32,796 nt of DNA, taken from positions 1-32,796 of the forward strand of contig JADJNW010000030.1 of assembly GCA_016714085.1 (NCBI GenBank), read 5' to 3'. A program made the translations under genes and the position numbers. Under the pieces are notes generated by a model. The model was given only the letters and a program-made list of their open reading frames with translations, ran no database searches and was not told the DNA's origin. Positions 1 to 10,050 of this stretch are shown one piece after another (positions within the stretch are counted from its first letter, which is position 1; the number at the start of each line of letters is the position of its first letter). Source of the DNA: Saprospiraceae bacterium. GTDB lineage: Bacteria > Bacteroidota > Bacteroidia > Chitinophagales > Saprospiraceae.

Positions 1-8
1 TAAGATAC

Positions 9-316
9 GTTTCAATTCCTATCTGGTACAATTAAAAGGGTAACTACAAGCCACCAAAAGATTGTAAAATTAAAATGTTTCAATTCCTATCTGGTACAAT
101 TAAAAGGTTCGATACGACTACGGTTTTCGCCGTCAATGTGAGTGTTTCAATTCCTATCTGGTACAATTAAAAGCCCCATTAGGTACTACCTGCAACTTTT
201 GCACAAATAATATGTTTCAATTCCTATCTGGTACAATTAAAGATGTTTGGGTACTAATTATTTGATAGCAATTATTTCTTTATAGCGTTTCAATTCCTAT
301 CTGGTACAATTAAAAG
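9..316 (-). CRISPR. Type I-B CRISPR array (5 repeats, continues off the left edge)
   Basis: Five copies of a 30-bp repeat lie at 9-38, 77-106, 144-173, 214-242 and 287-316, separated by unique spacers of 38, 37, 40 and 44 bp. Read on the minus strand the repeat begins CTTTTAATTG and ends GGAATTGAAAC. The ATTGAAAC end is the usual 8-nt 5' handle of I-B crRNAs, so the array is transcribed leftward like the cas genes, and its leader lies between 316 and cas2. The copy at 214-242 lacks one A of an A-run, which may be a sequencing indel. The other four copies are identical. Bases 1-8 are the end of a further spacer, so the array continues beyond the window. No spacer has a visible match elsewhere in this window. 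Confidence 0.97.
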
Positions 317-528
317 TCGTTGCAATAATATGTATAAAAAGCTGTATGTCAAAGAACTAATGAAATGATTTTTCTGGAAAGTTGATGCTTGAAAGCGTCT
401 GCCTACAATCCTACGATTTATGCGCCTCAGCGACGACTCCTCAATGACTTGTTTACGAAGAAGTTAGCAAAAGTTGCAAGTGCAAGAGCCAGATTTTGAG
501 GAACAGGAAGCCCATCGACGACTTCACT
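317..528 (-). promoter_or_regulatory. CRISPR leader
   Basis: This non-coding stretch separates the cas2 stop from the first (leader-proximal) repeat. Its position follows from the minus-strand orientation of the repeats. It should hold the crRNA promoter and the signals used by Cas1-Cas2 during spacer integration. The part nearest the array is AT-rich and contains a promoter-like site, listed separately. The distal part is of ordinary composition and has no clear reading frame. Confidence 0.75.
323..353 (-). promoter_or_regulatory. Bacteroidota-type promoter in the CRISPR leader
   Basis: On the minus strand TTTG (353-350) is followed after exactly 19 bases by TATTATTG (330-323), a one-mismatch fit to the Bacteroidota consensus TTTG-N19-TAnnTTTG. 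Transcription would start about 3-4 bases past the box, near 319-320, almost at the first repeat (316). Position and spacing support the call, but it is a pattern match only. Confidence 0.55.
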
Positions 529-792
529 TCATAAAAAATTATCCAGGCTGTTGCGCTCCACTCCAATGATCTTTTTATCAAGCCAGCGCTCGTTGCGGCT
601 GCTAAAGATAATCAAACTATCTTGTTGTTCGTCCATGATTTGCTTTGCTTTGAAGATCAACTCTTTGAGTTTCAACTCAGTTATTTCGCCTTCAAAGACG
701 GAGTTTTGAATCCAATTCAAGTAGCGGCGACACAGCTTGAGCATCTTCGCCACCCGCTTGGTGCTTACATCATAGACTAAAATACAATACAT
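529..792 (-). CDS. cas2: CRISPR-associated endonuclease Cas2
   Basis: This 87-residue protein has the normal length for Cas2. It is the small ferredoxin-fold subunit that bridges two Cas1 dimers in the spacer-acquisition complex. The N-terminus MYCILVYDVSTKRV carries the conserved Asp (residue 8) at the end of the first beta strand, followed by the expected helix and the WIQNSVFEGEIT segment typical of I-B Cas2. It is one of the few cas genes here with no frameshift. It directly abuts cas1 (the cas1 stop is at 793-795) and is the last gene before the leader, so it is almost certainly the 3' gene of the cas operon. Confidence 0.96.
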   Translation of the reverse strand: MYCILVYDVSTKRVAKMLKLCRRYLNWIQNSVFEGEITELKLKELIFKAKQIMDEQQDSLIIFSSRNERWLDKKIIGVERNSLDNFL

Positions 793-1797
793 TTACCACC
801 AGATTTTAAAGGGTTTGTAAACTTTATCATCTATAAGATGCGCTACTAATTTATAGCATTCCAAGCGAATGAGTTGCTTATAACTTACCTTGCGTTTCAG
901 GCTGCGATGCTCGATGGTTTCGCTGAGGCGATCTTCCCAGGCTTTGGCAAATGTTTTGCTACCACTTTCTTTTAGAAGGCAGCGATTGATGTCCCATCGG
1001 AAATCGGTATCTTGTATAATTTTTTTATTGAACAAGGAAAAAATAAGCCGATCTACCAAAATAGGTTTAAAAACTTCCGCCAGATCCAATGCCAATGAGT
1101 ATCGTCTTGCCCCTGGCTCGTGCAGAAAGCTGATCGTAGGATTCAATTGGGTATGATATATTTGTTTAAGACATTGTGTATAGCATAGCATATTGCCAAA
1201 AGAAATCAGTGCATTCACCTCGTTTTTGGGCGGGCGTTTACTTCTGCCACCCATATCAAAAATCCTTAATAATGGTGTCAAATGCCTCATAATATACTTT
1301 GCGAATATTACCTTCTATACCCATGAGTTCGGGTACTGCCGCACAATTGGGAATACTTTCGCGCAATGATTCAATATTGGCAATAGGCACAGACAGTTCC
1401 TGACCTCTATTGGCATAGTAGCGCAAGACCTTGAGGATATTGAATGAAGCGCCTTCTAATAAAGCACCAGCCAAAGGCAATCTTTTCTTTTTACTGAGAT
1501 AATGTTGGGTTTGCAACACTTGTACCTTACCAGCCAACAGGTATTCGCGCGGCATAAAAGAGCCTGTGTAATACTCATGGTAATTGAAAAAATGTACTGG
1601 AATATTCTGCTGACCGAGAAAATTATAAAGGGCGCTATTGGCATCCAAATCTCCAAATATATAAAGTTCTTCCACTCCCTGTAGGCAAATGGCGCGGCTG
1701 TCCTATATTACCATCTGCATCGTGTGGTGTGAATTTCAATGTATTGTCGTGGCGTTCCAGGTGTGCCGGGGTTGAAGAGGTAGTAAGGTTTTTTCAT
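793..1797 (-). CDS. cas1: CRISPR-associated integrase Cas1 (frameshifted in this assembly)
   Basis: Cas1 inserts new spacers at the leader end of the array. The reading starts at ATG 1797 (MKKPYYLFNPG) and passes through three frames: a shift near 1760, another near 1680, and a third near 1256-1290. Joined, the product is about 335 residues, the usual I-B Cas1 length. The conserved metal ligands are all present: the Glu in MGIEGNIRKVYYEAF, and the His and Asp in FLHEPGARRYSLALDLAEV. The adaptation core is therefore complete apart from the indels, which I take as sequencing errors. cas4 lies 84 bp upstream and cas2 follows without a gap. Confidence 0.93.
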
Positions 1798-1881
1798 GGA
1801 TTAGAAATTAGGAAATTTTCTCTCACTTAATGTTGACAATTTTTTGTTAGTGTTATTTGGTATCTTTTAATCTGGCATCCC

Positions 1882-2444
1882 TTACACTTCATCTGTATAG
1901 CAAAACTCGTAGTAGGAACACTGCTTGCAAACAGGTTTATTAATTGTAGGCGGACATTTATTACTTTCCAAAATCGTACGAATCTCCTTTAACCAATGTT
2001 CAATTTCAATCTCTTCCCCTGCTGCAAGCCTCACCTGCGTGCGTTCGCGCTGTTTTGAGTATTCAATAATTGCCTGCGCCTCCTCGATACCACTTTTGAG
2101 CAGCACATACAACCAGAACTTTACCTGTGCGATATGCGCCTGCTCCATCTTATCCGACTTTTTGGTTTCATAGACCGTTTTGAGTCGTGGCATCATAAAA
2201 TCAATCTTAGCAGCGCCCACCCAGGCATCTTCCTCCCCTTCATGGGCAGTCAAAAAAGGCAAGTGGATAGACAGTTCTACCTGGGTATTCTTCTCCGCCC
2301 GCTGGAGGTAGGTCGTTTCCCAATGAATTTGCCCTCCTGCACGATGTCGGAGGTGTGCTCCATGCGGATGTCATGGGCGTGCAGCCAAAGCTCGCGGTGG
2401 CACACGTGGTAGAGGTTGATGAGGGTGGCGGTGATGGTGGGCAT
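1882..2444 (-). CDS. cas4: CRISPR-associated exonuclease Cas4 (one frameshift)
   Basis: Cas4 is a RecB-like Fe-S nuclease that trims and orients prespacers. The protein starts MPTITATLINLYHVCHREL at 2444 and changes frame once near 2330. It then runs through the nuclease core (AAKIDF and YETKKSDK supply the Asp and the E-x-K) to a C-terminal cysteine cluster, PVCKQCSYYEFC. With Cys15 these give the four cluster ligands. The length of about 187 residues is normal. The start codon overlaps a possible cas3 stop as TAATG, but as written an A/T hexamer keeps cas3 and cas4 in one frame. Its GC content is far higher than that of cas3. Confidence 0.92.
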
Positions 2445-5221
2445 TATAAAAAACTGATTTTCCAAATTATCAAATTGATTATCATCAATACCAAATTCCT
2501 CACTGTAAACTTTAAGGGTATTCCAATGAACTAAATAAGTGTAACCAAATTCACTTTTAGCTGAATCTGAAAAGGTTACAATATTACTTTTTACTTTTTC
2601 ACTTGCAAATACAGAAAATATAAACTTCGACATGATACCTTGTAAAGTGCGCATACTCACCACTTGCTCAATAAAATCGGGTCGTTTATTATGAATTAAA
2701 TCCAGGTAAAGGTCAAATACATCTGAGCCTTCTATTTTATTAGAATTATTAGGATAAATACATGCTTTTGCTAAAAAACTCAGTTCATTGTCAGTGAAGA
2801 TTCGATCTATTGAGCCAGACGATGTTCCTGCAACCTCTATGGGTACAGCCAAAGGCACATAGATGGATAGATTATCTTGTTCGATGAGTTTAAATTTCTG
2901 GTTTACTTCTTTAAAGTTTAAATATTTGATGCTCTCTTCGTACTCTGAAAAGTTAACAGCAAATGTAGTTTTATTCCATTTTTCTATTCCATCCAAAACA
3001 ATCGAATAAAGCTTATCAAAATTCTTTGTTTTCAATATGTCTTCGTAATCCTCTTGTCGTAAGTGTTCTTTGGTCGCTTTGTAGCGTTTATCTTTTCCAT
3101 AAATAATAACTTCTTTATTGTATTGAAAAGATATAATGTACAATCTTGCTTATTTACATTTCGATTTATGCGTCCGCAAGTTGTTCATCACTGTCAATCA
3201 GGGACTTATCTTTAAATCCCAAATCCATATCAATATCTACCCCTGCTTCTACAACTTGGGTTGTAATCAATAAAATTCGTTTTTACGATTCTCAAGATTT
3301 TTTAAATAATTGATGATCTGCTTGCGGCGATGTTCTAAAATAGTGCCTGACAAAACAAAAATCTCATCGAAAAAATCATTAGTAGGCTGAATAATTTTGT
3401 AAAATTCAGAAGCAGATTTTTTAAAGATGAATTCAATAATCGTGTAAACACTGTCCTTTGGTTTGGCTTTACCAAAGTCTTTCTTTGCGTAATCTCTTGA
3501 TTTTTCTAGTACTTCTTCCGCGATCTGTTGTAATGTAATATCTTTTATTTTGGTCAATTCAAAATTAAATTGTACCCTCTGACGGAAATTTGGATTTTGA
3601 AAATAATCTTCTCTTGCATTAGGAAGTAGATATACGAAATCTGCTACCTGGTTTTCAATGATTTTTTAAATTACCTAACTTCGGTAAGGTAGCGGACATC
3701 AAAATGAATTTGATATTGAAATAATGGGCATAATTTCTGATAAAATAAATCACTTTATCCCAATGAGAGGGATTATAAGATTGCAATTCATCAATCACCA
3801 CAACCGAGTTAGCTAAGCGATGTAAAATGTAGTTTGTTTCTTTTTCATTGGTTTTAAGTATGTCCGAAGAATTTGATGTGTGAAAGCAGGCAAAAGGGTA
3901 GTTAATAAATAAATTGTCAATAAAATTGAGCTTATCGTGCCCGTACTGTCCGTCTTTTGTTTCTTCTTCTTTCGTGTTATATCCTGCTTTAGAATGTAAT
4001 TGTACTACTTCGTCAGATGATAAACCAAGCGTTTCTATAATCGCTTTATGCGTTTGAGTGATAAGCGTAGTAAATGGAAATACATAAAATACTTTGTTCA
4101 ATTTAGGATTTGCTTTCAAAAGTTCCACTGTGGCAAGCATAGAAAGATTAGTCTTTCCGCCTCCTGTTGGCGCTTCTATGTAAAATAAATTTTTATCATA
4201 ATTTTGCGAATATTTTGAATCACCTCAATTGCCATTTCCTGTCTTAAAATATTCAGGTTTTCATTGCTTTGTGCAGTAGGCTTTTGAAATTGGTAGTTTT
4301 CTAGGTGTTGATAAGTATTATAATTGTAATTCCTTTTATCTTTTGCCAAATATTCCGTTTCAGTCAGGTATTTAAAAAATTGTTTATTCTTGCTTGATTC
4401 AAAACTCCAAATTCTTTAATTGGTAAGTTATTCATAAACTCACCGGTAGCTAAATAATCGGATGCTGTGAGTAAGGAGAAGTTTAGTTTTAACAGAGCAT
4501 ATAAAGGAAATGAATGAACGACTTTATCAATATTTTCTTGAGTAAATATCAAATTTGTTTGAAGTGGAATTCTTTCAGCAAAATTTTGATGTATTTCAAA
4601 TTGGTAATTCATCAGATAGGTCTTCATCTTTTCAACTTCTTTCTCAGAAAAGCTGACCTTTTCGTGAATTTTGTCATTCAAAAATTTGCTGTGATGTCTA
4701 AAGATTGGATAAGAAAAGGATAAAACACATAAAGATAAAATACGTTGCTCTTCTGGACGGAATCCTAAATCAAAAAACTCTTGAAAATGTTTTACAATAA
4801 ACAAGTAAGCTCCTAACGAAGAATGAAAACTTTGAATTGGATTATTAAGTGTAGCCTGAAAATATGGGTTATTCATTTTTTCAGGATGAGCCTGAAAATT
4901 TTCATTTACTTTACCGTAGTCATGAAATACGATAGTATTTACAAATAGCTTTTTTAAGAATTCTCCTAATTTTAAGTAACTTTCCTGCCCAAATTGACTA
5001 TGTACAAAAGTATCGATTAGTAAATCAATTGTATAGTCTAAGCAATGCACTTTACAAAGCTGTTCAAATTTCTTTTGTACCAATTCAATATGTTCTTCAA
5101 GTGTTTCAGGTTTTATGCCAGGTTTTGTATGAGCATAGTATTTTTCAGCATTTTGCAAAAAGCCGGAAATCCGAGGCGTTTCCTGTAAAATTTGGTTTAT
5201 GGGTTTATATGAGTTGAACAT
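2444..5221 (-). CDS. cas3: CRISPR-associated helicase/nuclease Cas3 (several frameshifts)
   Basis: Cas3 is the nuclease-helicase recruited by Cascade to degrade target DNA. The HD nuclease part covers about residues 1-285 (VFHDYGKVNENF, HSSLGAYL, FRHHSKFL). The helicase follows: Walker A EAPTGGGKTNLS near 4160, motif II VVVIDELQSYNP, motif III MSATLP near 3690, TTQVVEAGVDID near 3250, and motif VI QLAGRINR near 3170 once one base is restored. The stretch 3143-2447 is the C-terminal domain of Cas3 and not a separate gene. Total length is about 925 residues, at the long end for I-B. The start overlaps the cas5 stop by 17 bases. As written there is no stop before cas4; loss of one T from a hexamer would create TAATG. 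Confidence 0.92.
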
Positions 5222-5985
5222 AATAATTTTCAGATTTTAGCCAATAAAGATTTTCAATATCAGAGTTTGATTTAATTTTAAAAGTAGTAAAAGCAAATTC
5301 ATCCAATTGATATTGATTTAAAAGCTCATCAAATCCGATTGGTAGGCGCTCAAAATAAAGGAAAGTAGCTTCTTTTATATCTAAATTAAAGAGATCAAAA
5401 ATTGCTTCCTCTTTTTGACTTTGAAGTGTTTTTTACATTCTTCTTAAACACAGTTTTAATCTTAAAACTTTCTTTTAACTCTTCTGCTTTTTCAAACTCA
5501 TATTCTTTAAAACCACTATTTTCAACTTCCCACCAAGCAGCAAATTCATTTTTACCGAAATAAGGCAAAAACTCAGCTTTCCCTTCCTTCAAGTATTGAT
5601 ATAGCTTTTGATGATTTTCATTTGCTGTGTCCAACATCATGTAACAGCGTTAAGCAGGTGCAATCAGTGTAGCTTCTTCGGTAAGATAATTTGAACCTTT
5701 ATTCGCATATCCAACGGTATTACTGTATTTTATAACCGTTTTTGCAAAATTACCTTTCTCATGCCCAAGGGGTTCGATACCTGCTTGTAAATCTTTCAGT
5801 TTTTCATAATATTCAGGAATCTTACCTAATTCTTTATATCCTTCTAAACCTATAATAGCACCTAATATGCCCAATAAAGCAGGTTTGTGCAGCATATTGT
5901 AAGAAAGATTGATTCCTACATTTGCATCCGGTTTACGAAAGAAGCCAAAGTCAGCTTTTAAATCTATAGAAATGAGCTTTTGCAT
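5205..5985 (-). CDS. cas5: Cascade subunit Cas5, type I-B (frameshifted)
   Basis: Cas5 binds the 5' handle of the crRNA at the foot of Cascade. The N-terminus (MQKLISIDLKADFGFFRKP, then YNMLHKPALLGILGAIIGLEGY) is the characteristic Cas5b/Cas5h start. The frame changes near 5645 and again near 5405, and the protein ends ...LKSENYYVQLI with a stop at 5207-5205 inside the cas3 start region. Joined length is about 260 residues, normal for the family. It lies between cas7 and cas3, as in standard I-B operons, and overlaps cas3, which suggests translational coupling. Confidence 0.9.
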
Positions 5986-6054
5986 GGCAAAAATTGTTTT
6001 ATAGACTTTCCAAGCTATGTAGCCTGGAAAGTCAATTAGCTAGGTAGAAATTCA

Positions 6055-6972
6055 TTACAACTCTTTTTCCTCGGCACCTGCCGGTGCGTTAAGTACTTTG
6101 GTAATTCCCTTTTGGCAATACAATTCAATTTTTTCAATTTCAGATTGGATATGCTCTTTGGCAAGTAGTTTCTGAATTTCGATCAAATCAATTTCACGAT
6201 TTTCATTTACAGTCACCAAATCCACAAACGAAGGTAGAACTGCTTTTGATCCTTCTTTGAGTTGAACCCAAAGCAATAACTCATTTTCCGTACCAGCTTT
6301 GGCTGCTGAGTCATAATAAGTAGCGCCACGCCGCAAACCTTCTTTGAGCATGTCAATGTCACTTTCGGTCAATCCAGTAGCCTGGACGCGTTTTACATCT
6401 TCTTCGATATTTTTAGGATTTACCGAGAAATGATGTACATAATGTCCTTCTTGGAGTTTGGATTGAGTACCAAGGGTAGTCATCGTGCTATCTACATTCT
6501 TTTCTCCAGGATTGCGGAATGGAGACATTATTTGCTCTGAATAAATAATGTTTTCGGGAAAACGATTAACACCATTCGTAATTTGGGTAGTTCCATGGAT
6601 GGAAATATTAGTTTTACCCACGTAAGTGCCTCCAAATAATTTTATATCAAGGCATCCCAAAATATTATTCAATACAGCTAAACGTAGCTTGTTTTTATCT
6701 TTTTCATCTGGAAATTTCCCAAAATGTTTTTCATATGTTTCATCGAGCGTTCGGGGAGACATTTCTTCCGTCAAAGTTTTGAAATAAAATACCTTTCATT
6801 TGGGAAAATATTTTCCAGTAATTTCTAACGGAATACTTTAATGCTTTATCAGTGGCATATACCGTACCATTGGGAAGGGTATGAGGTTGGTGCGAAAAAT
6901 CCGCATTGTAGTTGAGTTTAACGATTTTATAATGGCGCAGCCAAATACGCGCTTGTTAAATTGATTACTCAT
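6055..6972 (-). CDS. cas7: Cascade backbone subunit Cas7, type I-B (Csh2 family)
   Basis: Several Cas7 copies form the helical backbone that holds the crRNA spacer. The start is ATG 6972 (MSNQFNKRVFGCAIIKS). The frame shifts near 6900 and 6780, and the restored text includes NADFSHQPHTLPNGTVYATDKALKY (split across the shift), a hallmark of Csh2. Then come MSPRTLDETYEKHFG and DIKLFGGTYVGKTNISIHG. Length is about 306 residues, normal for Csh2. The gene ends 69 bp before cas5 and starts 34 bp after cas8b. Confidence 0.92.
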
Positions 6973-7006
6973 TTTTATAATTTTTATAGAGGTTTATTAA
7001 TGATTT

Positions 7007-9011
7007 TTAATTTTCTGTTACTTGAGCTTGAGTTTTAGTTTCATTCTTATCGCGGTCGCTAAATAGTTGATTGTTTGTAAAAACACCAGCCAAAATCTCA
7101 GGTAGATATTTTTTGATGTTTTCATCCGTTTGGTAGGTTAATACAAAAGAAGCGGCTGCTTCAAATCTCTGCGAGTAATTTTCATGCTTGTAGCGGGCAA
7201 AATCATTGGCTATTGCCGCTTTAAATTGATCGCATTTGGATTGTTGTAGATAAGGCTCTAGGCGCTGATAACTCTGATCCGCTGATTTGCTTTTTGCAAA
7301 ATGTAATAAATAACCTGCCCCGCTGCGAATGCAAAATATTCTACTGGGACGCTATCAAGATTGGCTTCGTTTTTTGCCAATGCAGCTACAAACTGCTGAT
7401 AGTCTTTAAGTTTGCTTGCCATTGTTTTATGATGGTTTGATTGTGAATGATTAAATTTCTCGTATAGACTGAACCAGATGTTAAGTTTTTCTTTGATACT
7501 GTAGGGGCGATTGTGTTTCAAATCGTCTCGGATACTATTAAAGACTATTTCGTAAAAAGCTATATGATTGATGGATTGACGTTTTGACTTGTAGATATAA
7601 TCGTAGATCGCTAAGCGGTATTTAGAAAAAGCCAGAAAGGTAAAATCTAATTTATCATACTTTTACTATCCAGGTCGTCAAAATACTCGAGGTTATTATT
7701 GTATTTATTTGAAAGTAAATTTTTGAATACTGCCCATTCCAAGTCAAACACATTGGCAAGCTTTGGATATTGTTTAAATTGCTTGCTTTCTTTTCCTTTA
7801 AATCAAATAGATTTTCAATTTGCCAGGTTATTATGTTCGTCTTTGAGTTCATAATCAAACTTAGATACAAAATCAAAATCTTTGAATATTACACCATCTT
7901 TGGTATTATCCCAAAATAATAAATAGTAGTTGCCAAAATCATTCTGATATTTATCCCAGAGTTTTTCAATGATTTCTTTGTATCGAAATGTATTTCCACT
8001 TTCATTGAAAATGCGGATGACCTCTTTTTGAAGTTCTTCTTTAAATATGAAAATAGGAAGTGGCTTGGGTAAAAATTTTCTAGGTAAAACCTGTTGAAAC
8101 TCATACAAGAGTTTAGCTTCTTGATCAGAAATTCTGCCAGTGATGTCAAAAGTGGCAGTTTGATGCTTCAGAATTCTTTTTGCCGCCAGAATCGATGGAA
8201 TTAAAAAATCACTTACGCCAAATACTTTACCGGATTCATTTGGCTTAGTATTATAATCAGCCTTATTAAATATATTTTAGCTAAATATCGCTGATGGGCG
8301 ATTTTATATTTATCTAAATCTTCATCCAAGTAGAAAATGATGTAATCACTATCCTCTAATACCCTTACGCTCTCTTTTTGCGTTTCTAAACTGGCAATTT
8401 GCGTTTTTAAACTTTCTTTTTGAGCTTTGTCTGTTGCTTGTTTTTGTTGTTCCTTCAAAGGCTCAATTTGACTATCGAGCATTTTCCGTTTTCAGCGAAG
8501 TCTTCTTCAATTTCTTTCAGAACATGTCCGAAATAGACATCACATTCTTTATCTGTAAAGAATTTACGGAATGATTCATATTTGATAGGTTCTTTATCAT
8601 CATTTAATAAAGCAAGCGCTTTATCAAAGTATTGCCCAAACGGTTATTGATTTCTTTTTTATTTTTCTCCTTATTATTCGAGTTTTCCCGCCGCCTTCCA
8701 AGAATTCTTTCTTAAAAGCTACACAAAAAGGAGAACAGGAATGAATACCTTTTGCTGGTAAATCCAAACATTTATCAGTACTTATGCACCAGGCATTCAC
8801 ACTTAAAAATTTGCACTTTGCCAGGAAATCACTTTCCTCTAGCATCTTTTTGGTGAATAACTCGTATTCAATCCTTTCTGTATCTAATGAATACGCTTTA
8901 TCTTGTTCCTGTAACTTTAGTAGAATGTGTAGCCCCTCTTTGGGCTTTACTCCTTGAATTTTAAATTGTTCATCAAGGTTCTGAGTAAACTGGATAAGTT
9001 CTTTTTATCAT
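7007..9011 (-). CDS. cas8b: Cascade large subunit Cas8b (Csh1/TM1802 family), heavily frameshifted
   Basis: The large subunit recognises the PAM and contributes to R-loop formation. The best start is ATG 9011, followed after one indel by KELIQFTQNLDEQFKIQGVK. I see a Cys group (WCISTDKC then HSCSPFC) near residues 110-135, which is possibly zinc-binding. Next come the Csh1-like segment SDYIIFYLDEDLDKYKIAHQ near 8320, EFQQVLPRKFLPKPLPIF near 8080, and a helical C-terminal region ending ETKTQAQVTEN. About 668 residues are spread over at least six frame segments. Placement directly before cas7 and after cas6 supports the call. The C-terminal region may also be made separately as Cas11. Confidence 0.85.
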
Positions 9012-9145
9012 TGAAATATCATTTTCGTTTTAGGTATTATTTTTTTACATTTCTACGGCACTTCTTACATCAAGTTTTACTCATTATTACATTTATTATT
9101 TCCTCATAGATTTTGCAAATCTTTCAGCTTTCCGAAATCGGGCAT

Positions 9146-9809
9146 TTACTTCACCGCGCCAAATCCTACGCCGGTGCTATTCCCCATGCCCACCGTCCAC
9201 GCGAACGCCAGTTGCTCCGGGCTGCCTTGCACCAATACCGGGCAGTAGCTGCATTTATTGCTGATGCCGCGGTAGTTGAGCAGCTGTACCTTGGCTTTGG
9301 GGTAGCTGCGGTCGAAGCGCACGCTTACACCCTCATCGGGCAAGCCCGCCACACGTAGTTTATGTTGGAGGGTTTCGGTGAGCAGGGCATCGCTTTCGGG
9401 GTCGGTATAGAGATAATGCTTATCGGAGCCATCGGCTAATTTGCGCTTGATGAATACCGGACTCGCCAGGAGGAAGCGTACCTCGGGCACATCGGTAAAA
9501 TCGGGTGGCGCTTGCAGCTGACACGCTCTACCCGCATCCCCATCGTAATTGCGGGCTGGCGAGTATGCCATGTACACTGCGCGAGAGGAATTCCATCAAT
9601 GGCGCTGATAAACCAGCTTGCCCCTTTCGGGAATCGCAAGCCTTGCGGGCTGCCTTTTGCACCGTGCAACCAGGAAAGAATACAAGGACAGACCGTCGTA
9701 TTACCTCGTTTGGCCCCCAGCCATTTATAAGCAGTACGCCCGCCAATACTGGCAGGTGGTTGAAGGGGATGGTTTCTTTGCTCGGCGTTATCTTGAGATG
9801 GATTCTCAT
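9146..9809 (-). CDS. cas6: CRISPR RNA endoribonuclease Cas6 (frameshifted)
   Basis: Cas6 cuts the pre-crRNA within each repeat to leave the 8-nt 5' handle. It starts at ATG 9809 (MRIHLKITPSKETIPFNHL), shows the RAMP N-terminal pattern (LPVLAGVL...KWLG) and, after indels near 9740 and 9570, FLLASPVFIKRKL. It ends with the family's Gly-rich loop VGMGNSTGVGFG. Length is about 221 residues, slightly short but within range. The gene is about 60% GC, against about 25-35% for the genes that follow. It begins 241 bp downstream of the 22-bp repeat array and is the first cas gene of the operon. Confidence 0.88.
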
Positions 9810-9864
9810 TTTTGATTATATTATGATCCAATAATTGATGTATTCTTTTTCTTACGTGGCTGTT

Positions 9865-9954
9865 CTAAAATTGTTATAGTTTTAATTTGGAACAAGCTAT
9901 TGATTTTTAATCCCTTACAAAATGGTCAATGGTTCATTATCAATGATCCATTGC
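9865..9954 (+). repeat. Dispersed intergenic repeat, copy 1
   Basis: The 37 bp at 9918-9954 recur on the opposite strand at 13267-13303 with one mismatch. Weaker similarity extends leftward to about 9865 (TTTGGAACAAGC-type text matching 13304-13356). It contains a near-palindromic ATTATCAATGATCCATTG segment. It is probably a small non-coding element scattered through the genome, but only two copies are visible here. Confidence 0.7.
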
Positions 9955-10050
9955 TTAGTATTCACAAATATCTGCACTACCCCTCCCCAATTATTTTCCA
10001 CCCCCTCCAAAAAACTTGTTAAATAGGTCAAAAAACTACCTTGTATGATA

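Noticed and set aside
9..316. Plus-strand orientation of the CRISPR array
   Set aside because: The ATTGAAAC handle appears at the 3' end of the repeat only on the minus strand, and the cas operon runs toward the array from the right, leaving a leader at 317-528.
890..1156. An open frame on the plus strand within cas1
   Set aside because: It lies antisense to the conserved Cas1 C-terminal coding sequence and has no recognisable features.
2447..3143. A separate novel gene between cas3 and cas4
   Set aside because: Restoring one base near 3165 joins it to helicase motif VI (QLAGRINR), so it is the C-terminal domain of Cas3.
9113..9834. Several plus-strand frames opposite cas6
   Set aside because: These are shadows produced by the high GC content of cas6. 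The minus strand carries the Cas6 Gly-rich loop and N-terminal pattern.
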